Source: Streptomyces sp. L2
GTDB lineage: Bacteria > Actinomycetota > Actinomycetes > Streptomycetales > Streptomycetaceae
DNA length: 64,000 bases
Assembly: GCF_004124325.1 (NCBI RefSeq)
Contig: NZ_QBDT01000001.1
Location: forward strand, 4,712,001 to 4,776,000
Direction: 5' to 3'
This document shows, one piece after another, positions 1-8,859 of the stretch. The translations under genes and the position numbers were made by a program. Below the pieces are notes generated by a model, which had not been told where the DNA came from, searched no databases, and worked only from the letters and a program-made list of their open reading frames with translations. Every line of letters starts with the position of its first letter. The first letter of the stretch is position 1.

Positions 1-682
1 CCCGCACGGCCTTCCGGCGCCGGGCCACCAGATAGCCGCCCGCACCGACCAGCACCGCCGCGGCACCCGACACCAGACCCACCGGAACACCGTTACCGGT
101 CTCGGCCAGCCCACCACCCGGCGCGGACGGCGACACGGACGGCACCGCACCCGGGGACGAGGACGACACGGACGGCACCGGCGACGACGAGGACGGCGCC
201 GAGGACGACGGCGACGGGGCCGGCGCGGAACCGGACGGCCTGCCCGACGGCGTACCGCCGCCCCCGCCCTGCGATCCGGAGCAGTCCGTCCAGAACACCT
301 TGTGCTTCGCCGACCCCTTCTCCCCGTCGAAGTTCCAGAACAGCTTGTAGTGCCCGTCCGGCAGCGACATGTCCGCCGTACGGCCATGACCGTCGCCGTC
401 CAGCGTGATCGCACCGGACTTCACGGTCTCGCCCTTCGTGTGGGCCGTCGGCGCCCAGGCCTCGATGTGCCAGTCCACCTGCTGCACCGCGTCAAAACCG
501 AACGCGTCCAGATAGAACGTGCACACGTGCGGCTCGTTCCGGCGCGGCACCTCGCCGGTCTTCGCGTCATGGATCTTCACGGTGCCGTTGTCACCGTGGG
601 GAGCGGCCTGGGCGGCCGGCGCGCACAGCAGCGCCGCCGAGAGACCGGCGCCGAGCACGCCGGCGCGGATGAGGGTACGCAT
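1..682 (-). CDS. LAETG-anchored secreted protein (3' end outside window)
   Basis: The product is a secreted protein displayed on the cell wall by sortase. The ATG at 682 opens a signal peptide (MRTLIRAGVLGAG..., cleavage near APAAQA). A globular part of about 110 residues with two Cys follows (HVCTFY and WTDCSG), then a Ser/Pro-rich wall-spanning stretch of about 50 residues. The C-terminus has the sortase motif LAETG, a hydrophobic helix and an Arg-rich tail (ARRRKAVR). The reading frame is still open at base 1, so only the last few residues are missing. LAXTG signals are typical of class E sortase substrates in Streptomyces. The role of the globular part is unknown to me. A likely ligand-binding or adhesion function is inference only. 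Confidence 0.85.
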   Translation of the reverse strand, partial: MRTLIRAGVLGAGLSAALLCAPAAQAAPHGDNGTVKIHDAKTGEVPRRNEPHVCTFYLDAFGFDAVQQVDWHIEAWAPTAHTKGETVKSGAITLDGDGHGRTADMSLPDGHYKLFWNFDGEKGSAKHKVFWTDCSGSQGGGGGTPSGRPSGSAPAPSPSSSAPSSSSPVPSVSSSSPGAVPSVSPSAPGGGLAETGNGVPVGLVSGAAAVLVGAGGYLVARRRKAVR

Positions 683-844
683 GGGGCAGTTCCATCTTCG
701 TGTGGCGAACGGGGAAGATGTGGAGGGGGCGGTTCAGCTTCCGGCGCCCACTGACCTGCGGTCAATCACGAAGACGCAACACTCAGGCCCCGCACACACG
801 TGAAGAACGGCCCAACACCGCAGAGCCCCCCAAACCCCATCCCC

Positions 845-1348
845 TCACAGGGCCAGAAACGTCCCCGTCAGCAACACGGCACCCGAACCCGCCAGCACCC
901 ACGCCACCCGGGTCAGCCGCATCCCGCCCGCGACCACCACCGACGCCAGCAGCAGCGCACCGCCCAACGGCACCCACGCGTACAGGATCCCCGCCGGCCC
1001 CGACCGCACCACCCGGTCCGTCCCCGGCTCCACCACCACGTCGTACGTCCGCCCCCGGCGCACCGCGACCGCCTGGTCGATCACCACCCGGTCCCGCGCC
1101 CGCGCCCCCGCCGACACCGGCCGGAACGCACCCGTACAACCGTCCCCCGCACAGCGCACCACCTTCACCGTGCCGCGCTCACGCCCCTTCGTCAGCATCA
1201 CGTACTGCGCGGTCCCCCAGGAACCCCACACCCCCGCGAACAGAATCAGCACGGCGAGCGCGCCCATCACCGACACCCGCCCCCACCGCAACGCGGAGAC
1301 GGACGCCTGGCGGGCACGGATGGCTGTGGCAGGCATGGCCGGGATCAT
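845..1348 (-). CDS. Small two-helix membrane protein, DUF3592-like
   Basis: This 167-residue protein has one membrane helix near residues 27-50 (VMGALAVLILFAGVWGSWG). An extracytoplasmic part of about 60 residues contains a Cys pair (RCAGDGC), and two closely spaced hydrophobic segments lie at the C-terminus. The layout (helix, small beta-rich outside domain, helices) resembles DUF3592-type proteins, but I cannot name it. The start chosen is ATG 1348. There is no clear Shine-Dalgarno, so translation may be leaderless; ATG 1336 (MPATAI) is an alternative. It stands alone between the cell-wall protein and pth. Confidence 0.6.
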   Translation of the reverse strand: MIPAMPATAIRARQASVSALRWGRVSVMGALAVLILFAGVWGSWGTAQYVMLTKGRERGTVKVVRCAGDGCTGAFRPVSAGARARDRVVIDQAVAVRRGRTYDVVVEPGTDRVVRSGPAGILYAWVPLGGALLLASVVVAGGMRLTRVAWVLAGSGAVLLTGTFLAL

Positions 1349-1445
1349 TGGCCATACCGCTACGATCGGTCAACTCCGCTGGGCGCCAACACAGGACAAG
1401 TCAGGAGTTGTACGCCCAGACCTCAGGACTGGTTACGCACACAGC

Positions 1446-2042
1446 TCAGGAGTTGTACGCACTCTGCGCCCGCTCCAGCCCCTCCGCCAGCAGACACTCC
1501 ACCGCATCCGCAGCCCGGTCCACGAAATAGCCCAGCTCCTTGCGCTCCGCCGAACCGAAGTCCTTCAGCACGAAGTCCGCCACCTGCATCCGCCCCGGCG
1601 GCCGACCGATCCCGAACCGCACCCGGTGGTACTCCGCGCCCATCGCCTTCGTCATCGACTTCAGCCCGTTGTGCCCGTTGTCACCACCACCCAGCTTCAG
1701 CCGCAACGTGCCGTAGTCGATGTCCAGCTCGTCATGCACGGCCACGACATTCGACAGCGGCACCTTGTAGAAGTCCCGCAGCGCGTTCACCGGACCACCC
1801 GACAGGTTCATGTACGACATCGGCTTCGCCAGCACCACCCGACGGTTGGCCGGCCCCACCGGACCGATCCGCCCCTCCAGCACCTGCGCCTGGGCCTTCC
1901 CGGCCCGCTTGAACTTCCCCCCGATCCGCTCCGCGAGCAGATCCACCACCATGAACCCGACGTTGTGCCGGTTCATGGCGTACTCCGGCCCGGGATTCCC
2001 GAGCCCGACCACCAGCCAGGGGGCATTGACGGGGGCACTCAC
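1446..2042 (-). CDS. pth: Peptidyl-tRNA hydrolase
   Basis: Pth cleaves peptidyl-tRNA released from stalled ribosomes and recycles the tRNA in the cytoplasm. The 198-residue product shows the family signatures in order: [18 protein letters not shown] with the catalytic His, [13 protein letters not shown], and [15 protein letters not shown] followed by [12 protein letters not shown]. Length fits the bacterial family. Two in-frame GTG codons lie at 2048 and 2042. The GAGGAG ribosome-binding site is only two bases from the first and eight from the second, so 2042 is preferred. It lies about 215 bp downstream of rplY on the same strand, the usual L25-Pth pairing. Confidence 0.96.
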   Translation of the reverse strand: MSAPVNAPWLVVGLGNPGPEYAMNRHNVGFMVVDLLAERIGGKFKRAGKAQAQVLEGRIGPVGPANRRVVLAKPMSYMNLSGGPVNALRDFYKVPLSNVVAVHDELDIDYGTLRLKLGGGDNGHNGLKSMTKAMGAEYHRVRFGIGRPPGRMQVADFVLKDFGSAERKELGYFVDRAADAVECLLAEGLERAQSAYNS

Positions 2043-2143
2043 GTCCACGACTCCTCACGAAGGCAGCCGCTGCCTCCAGAAAGGAAGCAGCGGCTGATCC
2101 ACAACTGCGTTGATCCGCTGTGGGCAATCGTTCCACAGGGTGA

Positions 2144-2183
2144 TGGGGGTCCCCCCGCCCGAGCGAAGCCGAGGGTGGGGGAG
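2144..2183. repeat. Streptomyces intergenic palindromic repeat
   Basis: This 40-bp element lies between rplY and pth. It has a GGGGGTCCCCCC head, then GCCCGAGCGAAGCCGAGGGT and a GGGGGA tail, so the C-tract can pair with the G-tract around a GAGCGAAGCC loop. Elements with this sequence recur in many Streptomyces intergenic regions (recalled knowledge, not searched). Here it could act as an mRNA processing or attenuation hairpin in the rplY-pth transcript. That role is inference. Confidence 0.7.
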
Positions 2184-2257
2184 GGTAGGCACAGCCGACA
2201 GCGCCGGGCACCGATCAAAACGCCGCCCAGCCCTGCCAAGGCCGAACCGCCGGCGGC

Positions 2258-2866
2258 TCAGGCCTCGGCGACCTCTTCGGCGCCCTCTTCGCCCTCACCC
2301 TCGGCGGCCTCCTCGGCCTGCGCCGCGAGCACCTGGAGGACGACCGCGTCCTCCTCGACCGCCAGCGAGACGCCCGACGGCAGCGTGATGTCCTTCGCGT
2401 GGATCGAGGCACCCGCCTCCAGCCCCTCCACGGACACCGTCACGGCCTCCGGGATGTGCGTCGCCTCGGCCTCGACCGGCAGCGCGTTCAGCACGTGCTC
2501 AAGCAGGTTGCCACCCGGGGCCAGCTCGCCCTCGGTGTGCACCGGAATCTCGACGTTGACCTTCTCGCCGCGCTTGACCAGCAGCAGGTCGACGTGCTCC
2601 AGGAAGCCCTTCAGCGGGTCGCGCTGCACGGCCTTCGGGATCGCCAGCTCGTTGGTCTTGCCGTCGATGTCCAGGGAGATCAGGACGTTCGGCGTACGCA
2701 GCGCCAGCAGCAGCTCGTGGCCCGGCAGGGTCAGGTGCAGGGGCTCGGTACCGTGGCCGTACAGCACGGCGGGGACCTTGCTGGCGCGGCGGACACGGCG
2801 GGCCGCACCCTTGCCGAACTCGGTGCGGGTCTCGGCGGAAAGCTTGACCTCGGACATGGGGATCAA
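2258..2866 (-). CDS. rplY: 50S ribosomal protein L25 (general stress protein Ctc type)
   Basis: L25 binds 5S rRNA in the large ribosomal subunit. The 202-residue product is the long Ctc/TL5 form. The N-terminal L25 beta-barrel (VKLSAETRTEFGKGAARRVRR, PAVLYGHGTEPLHL) is followed by the TL5-type C-terminal domain (VEIPVHTEGELAPGG) and an acidic Glu/Ala tail. ATG 2866 is preceded by GAGGAG at good spacing. It follows prs on the same strand after a 224-bp gap that holds no gene and probably contains the rplY promoter. Confidence 0.95.
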   Translation of the reverse strand: MIPMSEVKLSAETRTEFGKGAARRVRRASKVPAVLYGHGTEPLHLTLPGHELLLALRTPNVLISLDIDGKTNELAIPKAVQRDPLKGFLEHVDLLLVKRGEKVNVEIPVHTEGELAPGGNLLEHVLNALPVEAEATHIPEAVTVSVEGLEAGASIHAKDITLPSGVSLAVEEDAVVLQVLAAQAEEAAEGEGEEGAEEVAEA

Positions 2867-3090
2867 CTCCTCGTAGAACTAGTCGGCGGACGTGGTCACC
2901 CGGCCACGAACGGCCTGCTACGAAGAGCGCGTCGATAACGGACCACCGGACCCCGCACCAGCACCCGCCGGAAACGGAGCACGGCCTCCCTCGCCGAGCA
3001 ACTCCAGCAGTCTACTCGGCGGGAAGGCCGCACCCAAAAGGATCTTCGGCTAACGCCGGAACGTGAGCCGCGACGCGGTGTGCAGAAACC

Positions 3091-4071
3091 TCACTGCTCG
3101 TCGAAGAGCGAGGTCACCGACCCGTCCTCGAACACCTCACGCACCGCGCTCGCGATCGTCGGAGCGATCGACAGCACCTTGATCTTGTCCAGATCCGCAG
3201 CCAGCTCACCCGGCGTCGGCAGCGTGTCCGTGAACACGAACTCACTCACCCGCGAGTTCTTCAACCGGTCCGCCGCCGGACCCGACAGCACACCGTGCGT
3301 CGCCGTCACGATCACGTCCTCCGCCCCATGGGCGAACAACGCGTCCGCGGCGGCACAGATCGTCCCACCCGTGTCGATCATGTCGTCCACCAGGACACAC
3401 ACCCGACCCTTGACCTCACCCACGACCTCGTGGACCGTCACCTGGTTCGCCACGTCCTTGTCCCGGCGCTTGTGCACGATCGCCAGCGGCGCACCCAGCC
3501 GGTCACACCACCGGTCCGCCACCCGCACCCGGCCCGCGTCCGGCGACACGATCGTCAGCTTGTCCCGGTCCACCTTGCCGCCCACGTAGTCCGCCAGCAG
3601 CGGCAACGCGAACAGGTGATCCACCGGACCGTCGAAGAAGCCCTGGATCTGATCCGTGTGCAGGTCCACCGTCAGGATCCGGTCCGCACCCGCCGTCTTC
3701 ATCAGATCCGCGATCAGACGCGCCGAGATCGGCTCACGCCCACGGTGCTTCTTGTCCTGCCGCGCGTAACCGTAGAACGGCACGATCACCGTGATCGAAC
3801 GCGCCGACGCACGCTTCAACGCGTCGATCATGATCAACTGCTCCATGATCCACTTGTTGATCGGCGCCGTGTGGCTCTGGATCAGGAAACAGTCCGCACC
3901 ACGCGCCGACTCCTGATACCGCACATAGATCTCACCATTGGCGAAGTCGAAGGCCTTCGTCGGGACGACCCCGACACCCAGCTTCTGGGCGACCTCCTCG
4001 GCAAGCTCGGGGTGGGCGCGGCCGGAGAAGAACATCAACTTCTTCTCGCCGGTCGTCTTGATCCCGGTCAC
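3091..4071 (-). CDS. prs: Ribose-phosphate pyrophosphokinase (PRPP synthetase)
   Basis: Prs makes phosphoribosyl pyrophosphate from ribose 5-phosphate and ATP for nucleotide, His and Trp synthesis. The 326-residue protein has the class I features: FSGRAHPELAEEVA at the start, FANGEIYVRYQES, the DLHTDQIQGFFD metal/ribose-5-phosphate region, the SPDAGRVRVADRW loop, and the PRPP-binding motif VCVLVDDMIDTGGT. The GTG start at 4071 has GAGGAG about nine bases upstream. glmU ends 154 bp upstream on the same strand, so a glmU-prs transcript is likely. Confidence 0.97.
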   Translation of the reverse strand: MTGIKTTGEKKLMFFSGRAHPELAEEVAQKLGVGVVPTKAFDFANGEIYVRYQESARGADCFLIQSHTAPINKWIMEQLIMIDALKRASARSITVIVPFYGYARQDKKHRGREPISARLIADLMKTAGADRILTVDLHTDQIQGFFDGPVDHLFALPLLADYVGGKVDRDKLTIVSPDAGRVRVADRWCDRLGAPLAIVHKRRDKDVANQVTVHEVVGEVKGRVCVLVDDMIDTGGTICAAADALFAHGAEDVIVTATHGVLSGPAADRLKNSRVSEFVFTDTLPTPGELAADLDKIKVLSIAPTIASAVREVFEDGSVTSLFDEQ

Positions 4072-4225
4072 AGCACTGTCTCCTCAGAGGTTCTCAGCCG
4101 GCCGACTGCTCAAACGGCCCCACGACTCCACGCGCGAGACCGAATCGGCTGGTAGGGGTGCGGGTATGCACTCGTGCGGATGTGCACTTATCACGGTACG
4201 CCGTGTTTGGCGCACCCGTTTCCGG

Positions 4226-5674
4226 TCAGGCCTCGCCCCCACCCCGCCCGGACGCCACCTCGGCCGCCTTCGCCGCCGCGCTCCCCGGACGCTTCCGAGC
4301 CACCCAACCCTCGATATTCCGCTGCTGACCGCGTGCCACAGCCAGCGAACCAGGCGGCACATCCTTCGTGATCACCGACCCGGCAGCGGTGTAAGCACCG
4401 TCCCCCACCGTGACAGGCGCCACAAACATGTTGTCCGATCCCGTCTTGCAGTGCGACCCGACAGTGGTGTGATGCTTGCTCTCCCCGTCGTAGTTCACGA
4501 ACACACTCGCCGCCCCGATGTTCGTGAAATCACCGATCGTCGCATCCCCCACATACGACAGATGCGGAACCTTCGTCCCCTCACCGATCGACGAGTTCTT
4601 CGTCTCCACATACGTACCGATCTTCGCCTTCACACCCAGCCGCGTCCCCGGCCGCAGATACGCGTACGGCCCCACCGACGCCAGCTCACCCACCCGCGCA
4701 CCATCCGCCACCGTGTTGTCCACCCGCGCCCCCGCACCCACCACGGTGTCATTCAGCCGGCTGTTCGGACCCACCTCGGCACCCGCACCCACCCGCGTCG
4801 AACCCGTCAGCAACGTGTTCGGATGCACCACGGCGTCCTGCCCGAACTCCACCGACACATCCACCCACGTCGACGCCGGATCCACCACCGTCACACCGTC
4901 CAGCATCGCCCGCGTCAGCAACCGGTCGTTCAGAATCCGACGCGCCTCCGCCAACTGCACCCGGTTGTTGATCCCCGCGATCTCCCGGTGATCCCCCGCC
5001 ACCGACGCACCCACCCGGTGCCCCGCCTCCCGCAGAATCCCCAGCACATCCGTCAGGTACTCCTCACCCTGACTGTTGTCCGTCCGCACCCTCTTCAGCG
5101 CGTCCGCCAGCAACGCCCCGTCGAACGCGAACACCCCACTGTTGATCTCCCGGATCGACCGCTGCGCGTCCGAGGCGTCCTTGTGCTCCACGATCGCGGT
5201 CACAGCACCCGTCACCTCGTCCCGCACGATCCGCCCGTAACCGGTCGCGTCCGGCACCTCGGCCGTCAGCACCGTCACCGCGTTGCCGTCCGCCTCATGC
5301 GTCCCGGCGAGCCGCGCCAGCGTGTCCCCGGTCAGCAGCGGGGTGTCGCCGCACACCACGACGACGGTCCCCTCGACCGCACCGCCCAGCTCCTCCAGCC
5401 CCATCCGCACGGCGTGCCCGGTCCCGTTCTGCTCCGCCTGTACGGCCGTACGCACACCGGGGTCGATCTCGGCGAGGTGCGCGGCGACCTGCTCACGCGC
5501 GTGGCCCACCACGACGACGAGGTTCCGCGGCTCCAACTCCCCGGCGGCGGCCAGCACGTGGCCCACGAGGGAACGGCCGCAGATCTGATGCAGGACCTTC
5601 GGCGTGGCCGACTTCATACGGGTGCCCTCACCCGCTGCGAGAACGACGACGGCTGCCGGGCGAATGGCGCTCAC
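4226..5674 (-). CDS. glmU: Bifunctional GlmU: GlcN-1-P acetyltransferase / UDP-GlcNAc pyrophosphorylase
   Basis: GlmU makes UDP-GlcNAc, the precursor of peptidoglycan, in the cytoplasm. The N-terminal uridyltransferase starts at VVVLAAGEGTRMKS, followed by GDTPLLTGDTLARLAG. The C-terminal left-handed beta-helix acetyltransferase shows hexapeptide repeats, YLRPGTRLG and HHTTVGSHCKTGSDN. The 482 residues match actinobacterial GlmU. The frame stays open upstream to 5821 through the tRNA gene, but the true start is GTG 5674, with GAAGGGCA just upstream and homology beginning at VSAIRPAAV. Confidence 0.97.
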   Translation of the reverse strand: MSAIRPAAVVVLAAGEGTRMKSATPKVLHQICGRSLVGHVLAAAGELEPRNLVVVVGHAREQVAAHLAEIDPGVRTAVQAEQNGTGHAVRMGLEELGGAVEGTVVVVCGDTPLLTGDTLARLAGTHEADGNAVTVLTAEVPDATGYGRIVRDEVTGAVTAIVEHKDASDAQRSIREINSGVFAFDGALLADALKRVRTDNSQGEEYLTDVLGILREAGHRVGASVAGDHREIAGINNRVQLAEARRILNDRLLTRAMLDGVTVVDPASTWVDVSVEFGQDAVVHPNTLLTGSTRVGAGAEVGPNSRLNDTVVGAGARVDNTVADGARVGELASVGPYAYLRPGTRLGVKAKIGTYVETKNSSIGEGTKVPHLSYVGDATIGDFTNIGAASVFVNYDGESKHHTTVGSHCKTGSDNMFVAPVTVGDGAYTAAGSVITKDVPPGSLAVARGQQRNIEGWVARKRPGSAAAKAAEVASGRGGGEA

Positions 5675-5786
5675 GGGATGCCCTTCGGCTTTGGGTGGGG
5701 TTGGACATCCCGCAGGATACCGGTGGCACTTCGGGGGGACATGAGAGCGGGGCCTGGCTGTACGGCCAGGCCCCGCCGAGTATGTG

Positions 5787-5858
5787 CTCCCCTGCCAGGA
5801 CTCGAACCTGGAACAAATCATCCAAAGTGACCCGTGTTGCCCATTACACCACAGGGGA
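5787..5858 (-). tRNA. tRNA-Gln (anticodon TTG)
   Basis: The minus strand folds as a 72-nt cloverleaf. The acceptor stem pairs TCCCCTG (5858-5852) with CAGGGGA (5794-5788). The D-arm contains GTGTAATGGGCAAC, the anticodon stem is GGTCA/TGATT with loop CTTTGGA giving anticodon TTG, and the T-arm is CCAGGTTCGAGTCCTGG. The 3' CCA is not encoded. It decodes CAA and lies just upstream of glmU on the same strand. Confidence 0.95.
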
Positions 5859-5887
5859 CTATATAAGCTGCCTAAACGGACATTTCA

Positions 5888-6751
5888 TCAGTCCGTTGAG
5901 GTCGCGGCACCTACTATGCCGTACCAAGCGCCCTCCATGCGACGGTACAGGTGTGCGCTCTGCCGGACGTAGATCACCAGGCATCCCCGGTACTCGTCAC
6001 CCGTGTTCTTGCGGACCGTCCGAGGGTTGTGCTTCTTCAGCGTGGCCTTGCTGAACGCACTTACGTCGATGCCCACGACGTCGGCCCAGTACCTCTCGGC
6101 GGCCTCCACGTCAGCGGTCTCGTGGATGCTCACGCGGAGCGTCAAGCGGTCGTGTGACACGTCCAGTAGTTCCAGCCATCGCAGGAAGAGCCTGATCACG
6201 TTGGCGTCGCTGTTGATGAAATGCAGGACTTCGGAGCGGCGGTAGGGCTTGTCCTTGGAGCCTTCGGCCCAATAGAGGGCGACGCCCGCGAGGAAGAGCT
6301 CGCGATCCGAGAGCTCCCCGACGGCTGCCGCTGCCGCTTCCTTGGTCGCTACCCTCTCGCGATCCCTTGATGCCCGCAGCTCCGCCAGCCCCGCGTTCAT
6401 GCGCGCCCGTTGCTCCTCCGGTGTGAGCTTGGGCTCGGGCCGGGGCAAATCCCTCACCCACAGGGAAACCGAACTCTTGGAGCATTTGAGCTCAGCTTGG
6501 ATTTCGTTGTACGTCCACCCCTGCCTGCGCAGCTCCCGTGCCCTCTCCCGCATGTCGTCCTTGGCGCGTGGACGCTTTGTCCACTCCGGGGGCGGCTCAC
6601 CCTCGACCAGGCGCTGAAGAATCTCCTTGTTGCGGACCTGCAGCTCGTCCTGAATCTGCCGAAGGCTGTACCCGTCCCGCCGCAAGGCGACCGCTCGTTC
6701 GCGCAGTGTTTCGAAGTCGGCGTATTTGCCGTTCGTGTGTGTCACAGGCAT
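5888..6751 (-). CDS. HTH protein with degenerate LAGLIDADG-like domain, beside tRNA-Gln
   Basis: This 287-residue protein has two N-terminal helix-turn-helix-like segments of resolvase/Hin style. One is LRERAVALRRDGYSLRQIQ near residues 16-34; the other is MRERARELRRQGWTYNEIQ near 67-85, followed by CSKSSVSLWVRDLP. A basic linker precedes the C-terminal part, which begins LFLAGVALYWAEGSKDK. That segment resembles the LAGLIDADG helix of homing-endonuclease-fold proteins, with an acidic residue near its end. The gene starts at ATG 6751; GTG 6745 is possible. It is visibly poorer in G+C and less biased in codon use than its neighbours and sits 29 bp from tRNA-Gln. Transfer into the tRNA flank is plausible. 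Whether it is a nuclease or a regulator cannot be told. Confidence 0.7.
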   Translation of the reverse strand: MPVTHTNGKYADFETLRERAVALRRDGYSLRQIQDELQVRNKEILQRLVEGEPPPEWTKRPRAKDDMRERARELRRQGWTYNEIQAELKCSKSSVSLWVRDLPRPEPKLTPEEQRARMNAGLAELRASRDRERVATKEAAAAAVGELSDRELFLAGVALYWAEGSKDKPYRRSEVLHFINSDANVIRLFLRWLELLDVSHDRLTLRVSIHETADVEAAERYWADVVGIDVSAFSKATLKKHNPRTVRKNTGDEYRGCLVIYVRQSAHLYRRMEGAWYGIVGAATSTD

Positions 6752-6899
6752 ACCGTCCAGCCGGAATGGTTGGTTCCGGTCGTGAACGGGTGACGTTCAG
6801 CAGTTCGAGGGATATCGGAAGGTTTCGACGGCGTTCGAGGGCGGCGCGTGCTGCGGGCCGGTAGGCGAAACTCACCGGAACAGGTGTAGTCCTCGCCCG

Positions 6900-6911
6900 T
6901 AGGCTGGGTGC
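6900..6911 (+). promoter_or_regulatory. TAGGCT -10 box immediately before the sensor kinase start
   Basis: TAGGCT at 6900-6905 lies six bases before the ATG at 6912, and no Shine-Dalgarno is seen. This spacing is typical of leaderless Streptomyces transcripts that begin at the start codon. No convincing -35 box was identified. Confidence 0.5.
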
Positions 6912-8228
6912 ATGACCACGACGGGGGAAGACCGCGCCAGGGGGCTGACCGGCCCCTGGTGGTGGGTGCGGCGGCGCGGGGCGGTGCTGGACGGGTGTCT
7001 GGCGCTGGTGTCCGCGGTGGAGTGCGGTGCGGAGGGGGTTCCGTTCGCGCGGGACGCGGGGATTCCGGTGTGGGTGGGGGTCCTGTTCGGGGTGCTCGCG
7101 GGGTCGGTGCTGCTGGTGCGGCGGCAGTGGCCGATCGCGGTGGTGCTGGTCGCGATCGCGATCACGCCGGCCGAGATGGGCTTCCTGATGGGCATCGTGG
7201 GCCTGTACACGCTGGCGTCGTGCGAGGTGCCGCGGCGGATCATCGCGGCGTTGGCGGGGATGTCGCTGCTGGGGACGATGATCGTGTCGTTCGTGCGGGT
7301 GCGGCAGGACATGGCGCGGGGGGATCTGGCGCTGGGTGACTGGTTCGTGCCGTTCGCGTCGATCACGACGTCGGTGGGGCTGACGGCTCCGCCGTTGCTG
7401 CTGGGGCTGTACGTGGGGGCGCGGCGGCGTTTGATGGAGAGCTTGCGGGAGCGGGCGGACAGTCTGGAGCGGGAGCTTCAGTTGCTGGCGGAGCGGGCGG
7501 AGGAGCGGGCCGAGTGGGCGCGTAACGAGGAGCGGACGCGGATCGCGCGGGAGATGCATGACGTGGTGGCGCACCGGGTGTCGTTGATGGTGGTGCATGC
7601 GGCGGCGTTGCAGGCGGTGGCGCGGAAGGATCCGGAGAAGGCGGTGCGGAATGCCGCGCTGGTGGGGGACATGGGTCGGCAGGCTTTGACGGAGTTGCGG
7701 GAGATGCTCGGGGTGCTGCGGGCGGGGGAGGGTGCGGGGGGCCGGGGTGCTGTGGCTGTGCCGTTGGCCGCGGTGGGGGTGGCCGCGGCTGCGGCGGCCG
7801 ATGCTTCGCGGATGGCTGATGAGGAGGGCGGGCCTTGTCTGTCGGAGCTGGGGGAACTGGTGGGGCAGTCGGCCGCCGCGGGGATGGTGGTGGATCTGTC
7901 CGTGGAGGGGGAGGTGCGGGTGTATGCGGCGGAGGTGGAGCAGACGGCGTACCGGGTGGTGCAGGAGGCGTTGACGAACGTGCACAAGCATGCGGCGGGG
8001 GCGAAGACGCATGTGCGGTTGGCGCATCGGGGGTCGGAGATCGCGATGCAGGTGGAGAACGAGCCGCCGGGTGAGCCGGCGTCGGCGTCGGCGGTGGGGT
8101 TGCCGTCGGGTGGGAACGGTCTGGTGGGGATGCGGGAGCGGGTGCTGGCGTTGGGCGGGGTGTTCGTGTCGGGGCCGACGGATGCGGGGGGTTTTCGGGT
8201 GTCGGCGGTGATTCCGGCGGTCGGGTAG
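6912..8228 (+). CDS. Orphan NarL/DesK-class sensor histidine kinase
   Basis: A membrane-bound sensor kinase of 438 residues. Four or five hydrophobic segments occupy about residues 20-165. A short coiled coil (ERADSLERELQLLAERAEERAEWARN) precedes the HisKA_3 dimerisation box RTRIAREMHDVVAHRVS, with the phospho-accepting His at about residue 216. The HATPase part has the N box EALTNVHKHA (Asn near 356) and the G box GNGLVGMRERVLALGG. Kinases of this class normally have a LuxR-type response regulator next door. Here the downstream neighbour is convergent and unrelated, so the partner must lie elsewhere. The signal is unknown. Translation is probably leaderless. Confidence 0.9.
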   Translation: MTTTGEDRARGLTGPWWWVRRRGAVLDGCLALVSAVECGAEGVPFARDAGIPVWVGVLFGVLAGSVLLVRRQWPIAVVLVAIAITPAEMGFLMGIVGLYTLASCEVPRRIIAALAGMSLLGTMIVSFVRVRQDMARGDLALGDWFVPFASITTSVGLTAPPLLLGLYVGARRRLMESLRERADSLERELQLLAERAEERAEWARNEERTRIAREMHDVVAHRVSLMVVHAAALQAVARKDPEKAVRNAALVGDMGRQALTELREMLGVLRAGEGAGGRGAVAVPLAAVGVAAAAAADASRMADEEGGPCLSELGELVGQSAAAGMVVDLSVEGEVRVYAAEVEQTAYRVVQEALTNVHKHAAGAKTHVRLAHRGSEIAMQVENEPPGEPASASAVGLPSGGNGLVGMRERVLALGGVFVSGPTDAGGFRVSAVIPAVG

Positions 8229-8258
8229 GGGGCGGATGTCGTCTCCGGGGCCGTCGTC

Positions 8259-8756
8259 TCAGGGGGTGGCGGTGAGGCGTACGGGTTCGATGCCGGCGAT
8301 GAGGGTGGCGAGGGCGTGGTCGATGTCGGGGCCGGCGTACCAGTCGCCGGTGTGGTCGAGGGTGTAGACGCGGCCTTCGGTGTCGATGGCGAGGAGGGCG
8401 TCGGTGTCGGTTTCCTCGCCGAGGGGGCAGACCTCGGTGCTGAGGGCGCGGCCGAGGTCGCCGAGGGTGCGGGCGTGGTGGAGGCCGTGTAGGGGGTCGA
8501 GGTGGAGGGTGGCGGGGGCGATCTGGCGGCCGGGGCCGGTGGGGGTGATGTGCAGGGCGCCGAATTCGGCCCAGGCTTCGACTGCGGCGGGGAAGACGGT
8601 GTGCTGGTGGCCGGCGGGTGAGGTGTGTTCGCGGAGGGTGTCGGCCCAGATCTCGGCTTGTTTGATGTCCCAGCGTCCGGGGTGCCAGCCGGCGGCGCGC
8701 AGGGCGGCGTCGACGGGCACGGGGAAGCGTGTGGTGGAGCTGCGGTCGGGGTGCAT
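8259..8756 (-). CDS. SUKH-3 type immunity protein
   Basis: The 165-residue protein has SUKH-3 hallmarks: FPVPVDAALRAAGWHPGRW at the N-terminus, FPAAVEAWAEFGALHI in the middle, and a C-terminal strand region with DALLAIDTEGRVYTLDHTG. SUKH proteins are known as immunity factors for polymorphic toxins, including nucleic-acid deaminases. The gene lies 103 bp downstream of, and on the same strand as, a YwqJ-type deaminase, which is the usual toxin-then-immunity order. No signal peptide or membrane helix is seen, so it acts in the cytoplasm. Inference: it neutralises the adjacent deaminase. Confidence 0.8.
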   Translation of the reverse strand: MHPDRSSTTRFPVPVDAALRAAGWHPGRWDIKQAEIWADTLREHTSPAGHQHTVFPAAVEAWAEFGALHITPTGPGRQIAPATLHLDPLHGLHHARTLGDLGRALSTEVCPLGEETDTDALLAIDTEGRVYTLDHTGDWYAGPDIDHALATLIAGIEPVRLTATP

Positions 8757-8859
8757 CTGCTCTTCGCTCGTCGGGTGTGCTGGTGGTTCGCGGGGTGCGG
8801 TGGTTTAGGGGACGGTTGCTTCCGGTGACGGGTGCTTCCGGGGGCGGGACGCCGGGGGG

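Noticed and set aside
800..2876. Long plus-strand frames opposite pth and rplY
   Set aside because: They are antisense to well-supported genes, have Pro/Arg/His-rich composition typical of G+C shadow frames, and lack ribosome sites.
5675..5821. Upstream extension of the glmU reading frame
   Set aside because: It runs through the tRNA-Gln gene, and the conserved protein with a good ribosome site begins at GTG 5674.
5787..6751. Integrated element at tRNA-Gln
   Set aside because: No integrase and no direct repeat of the tRNA 3' end were seen; only one atypical gene is present.
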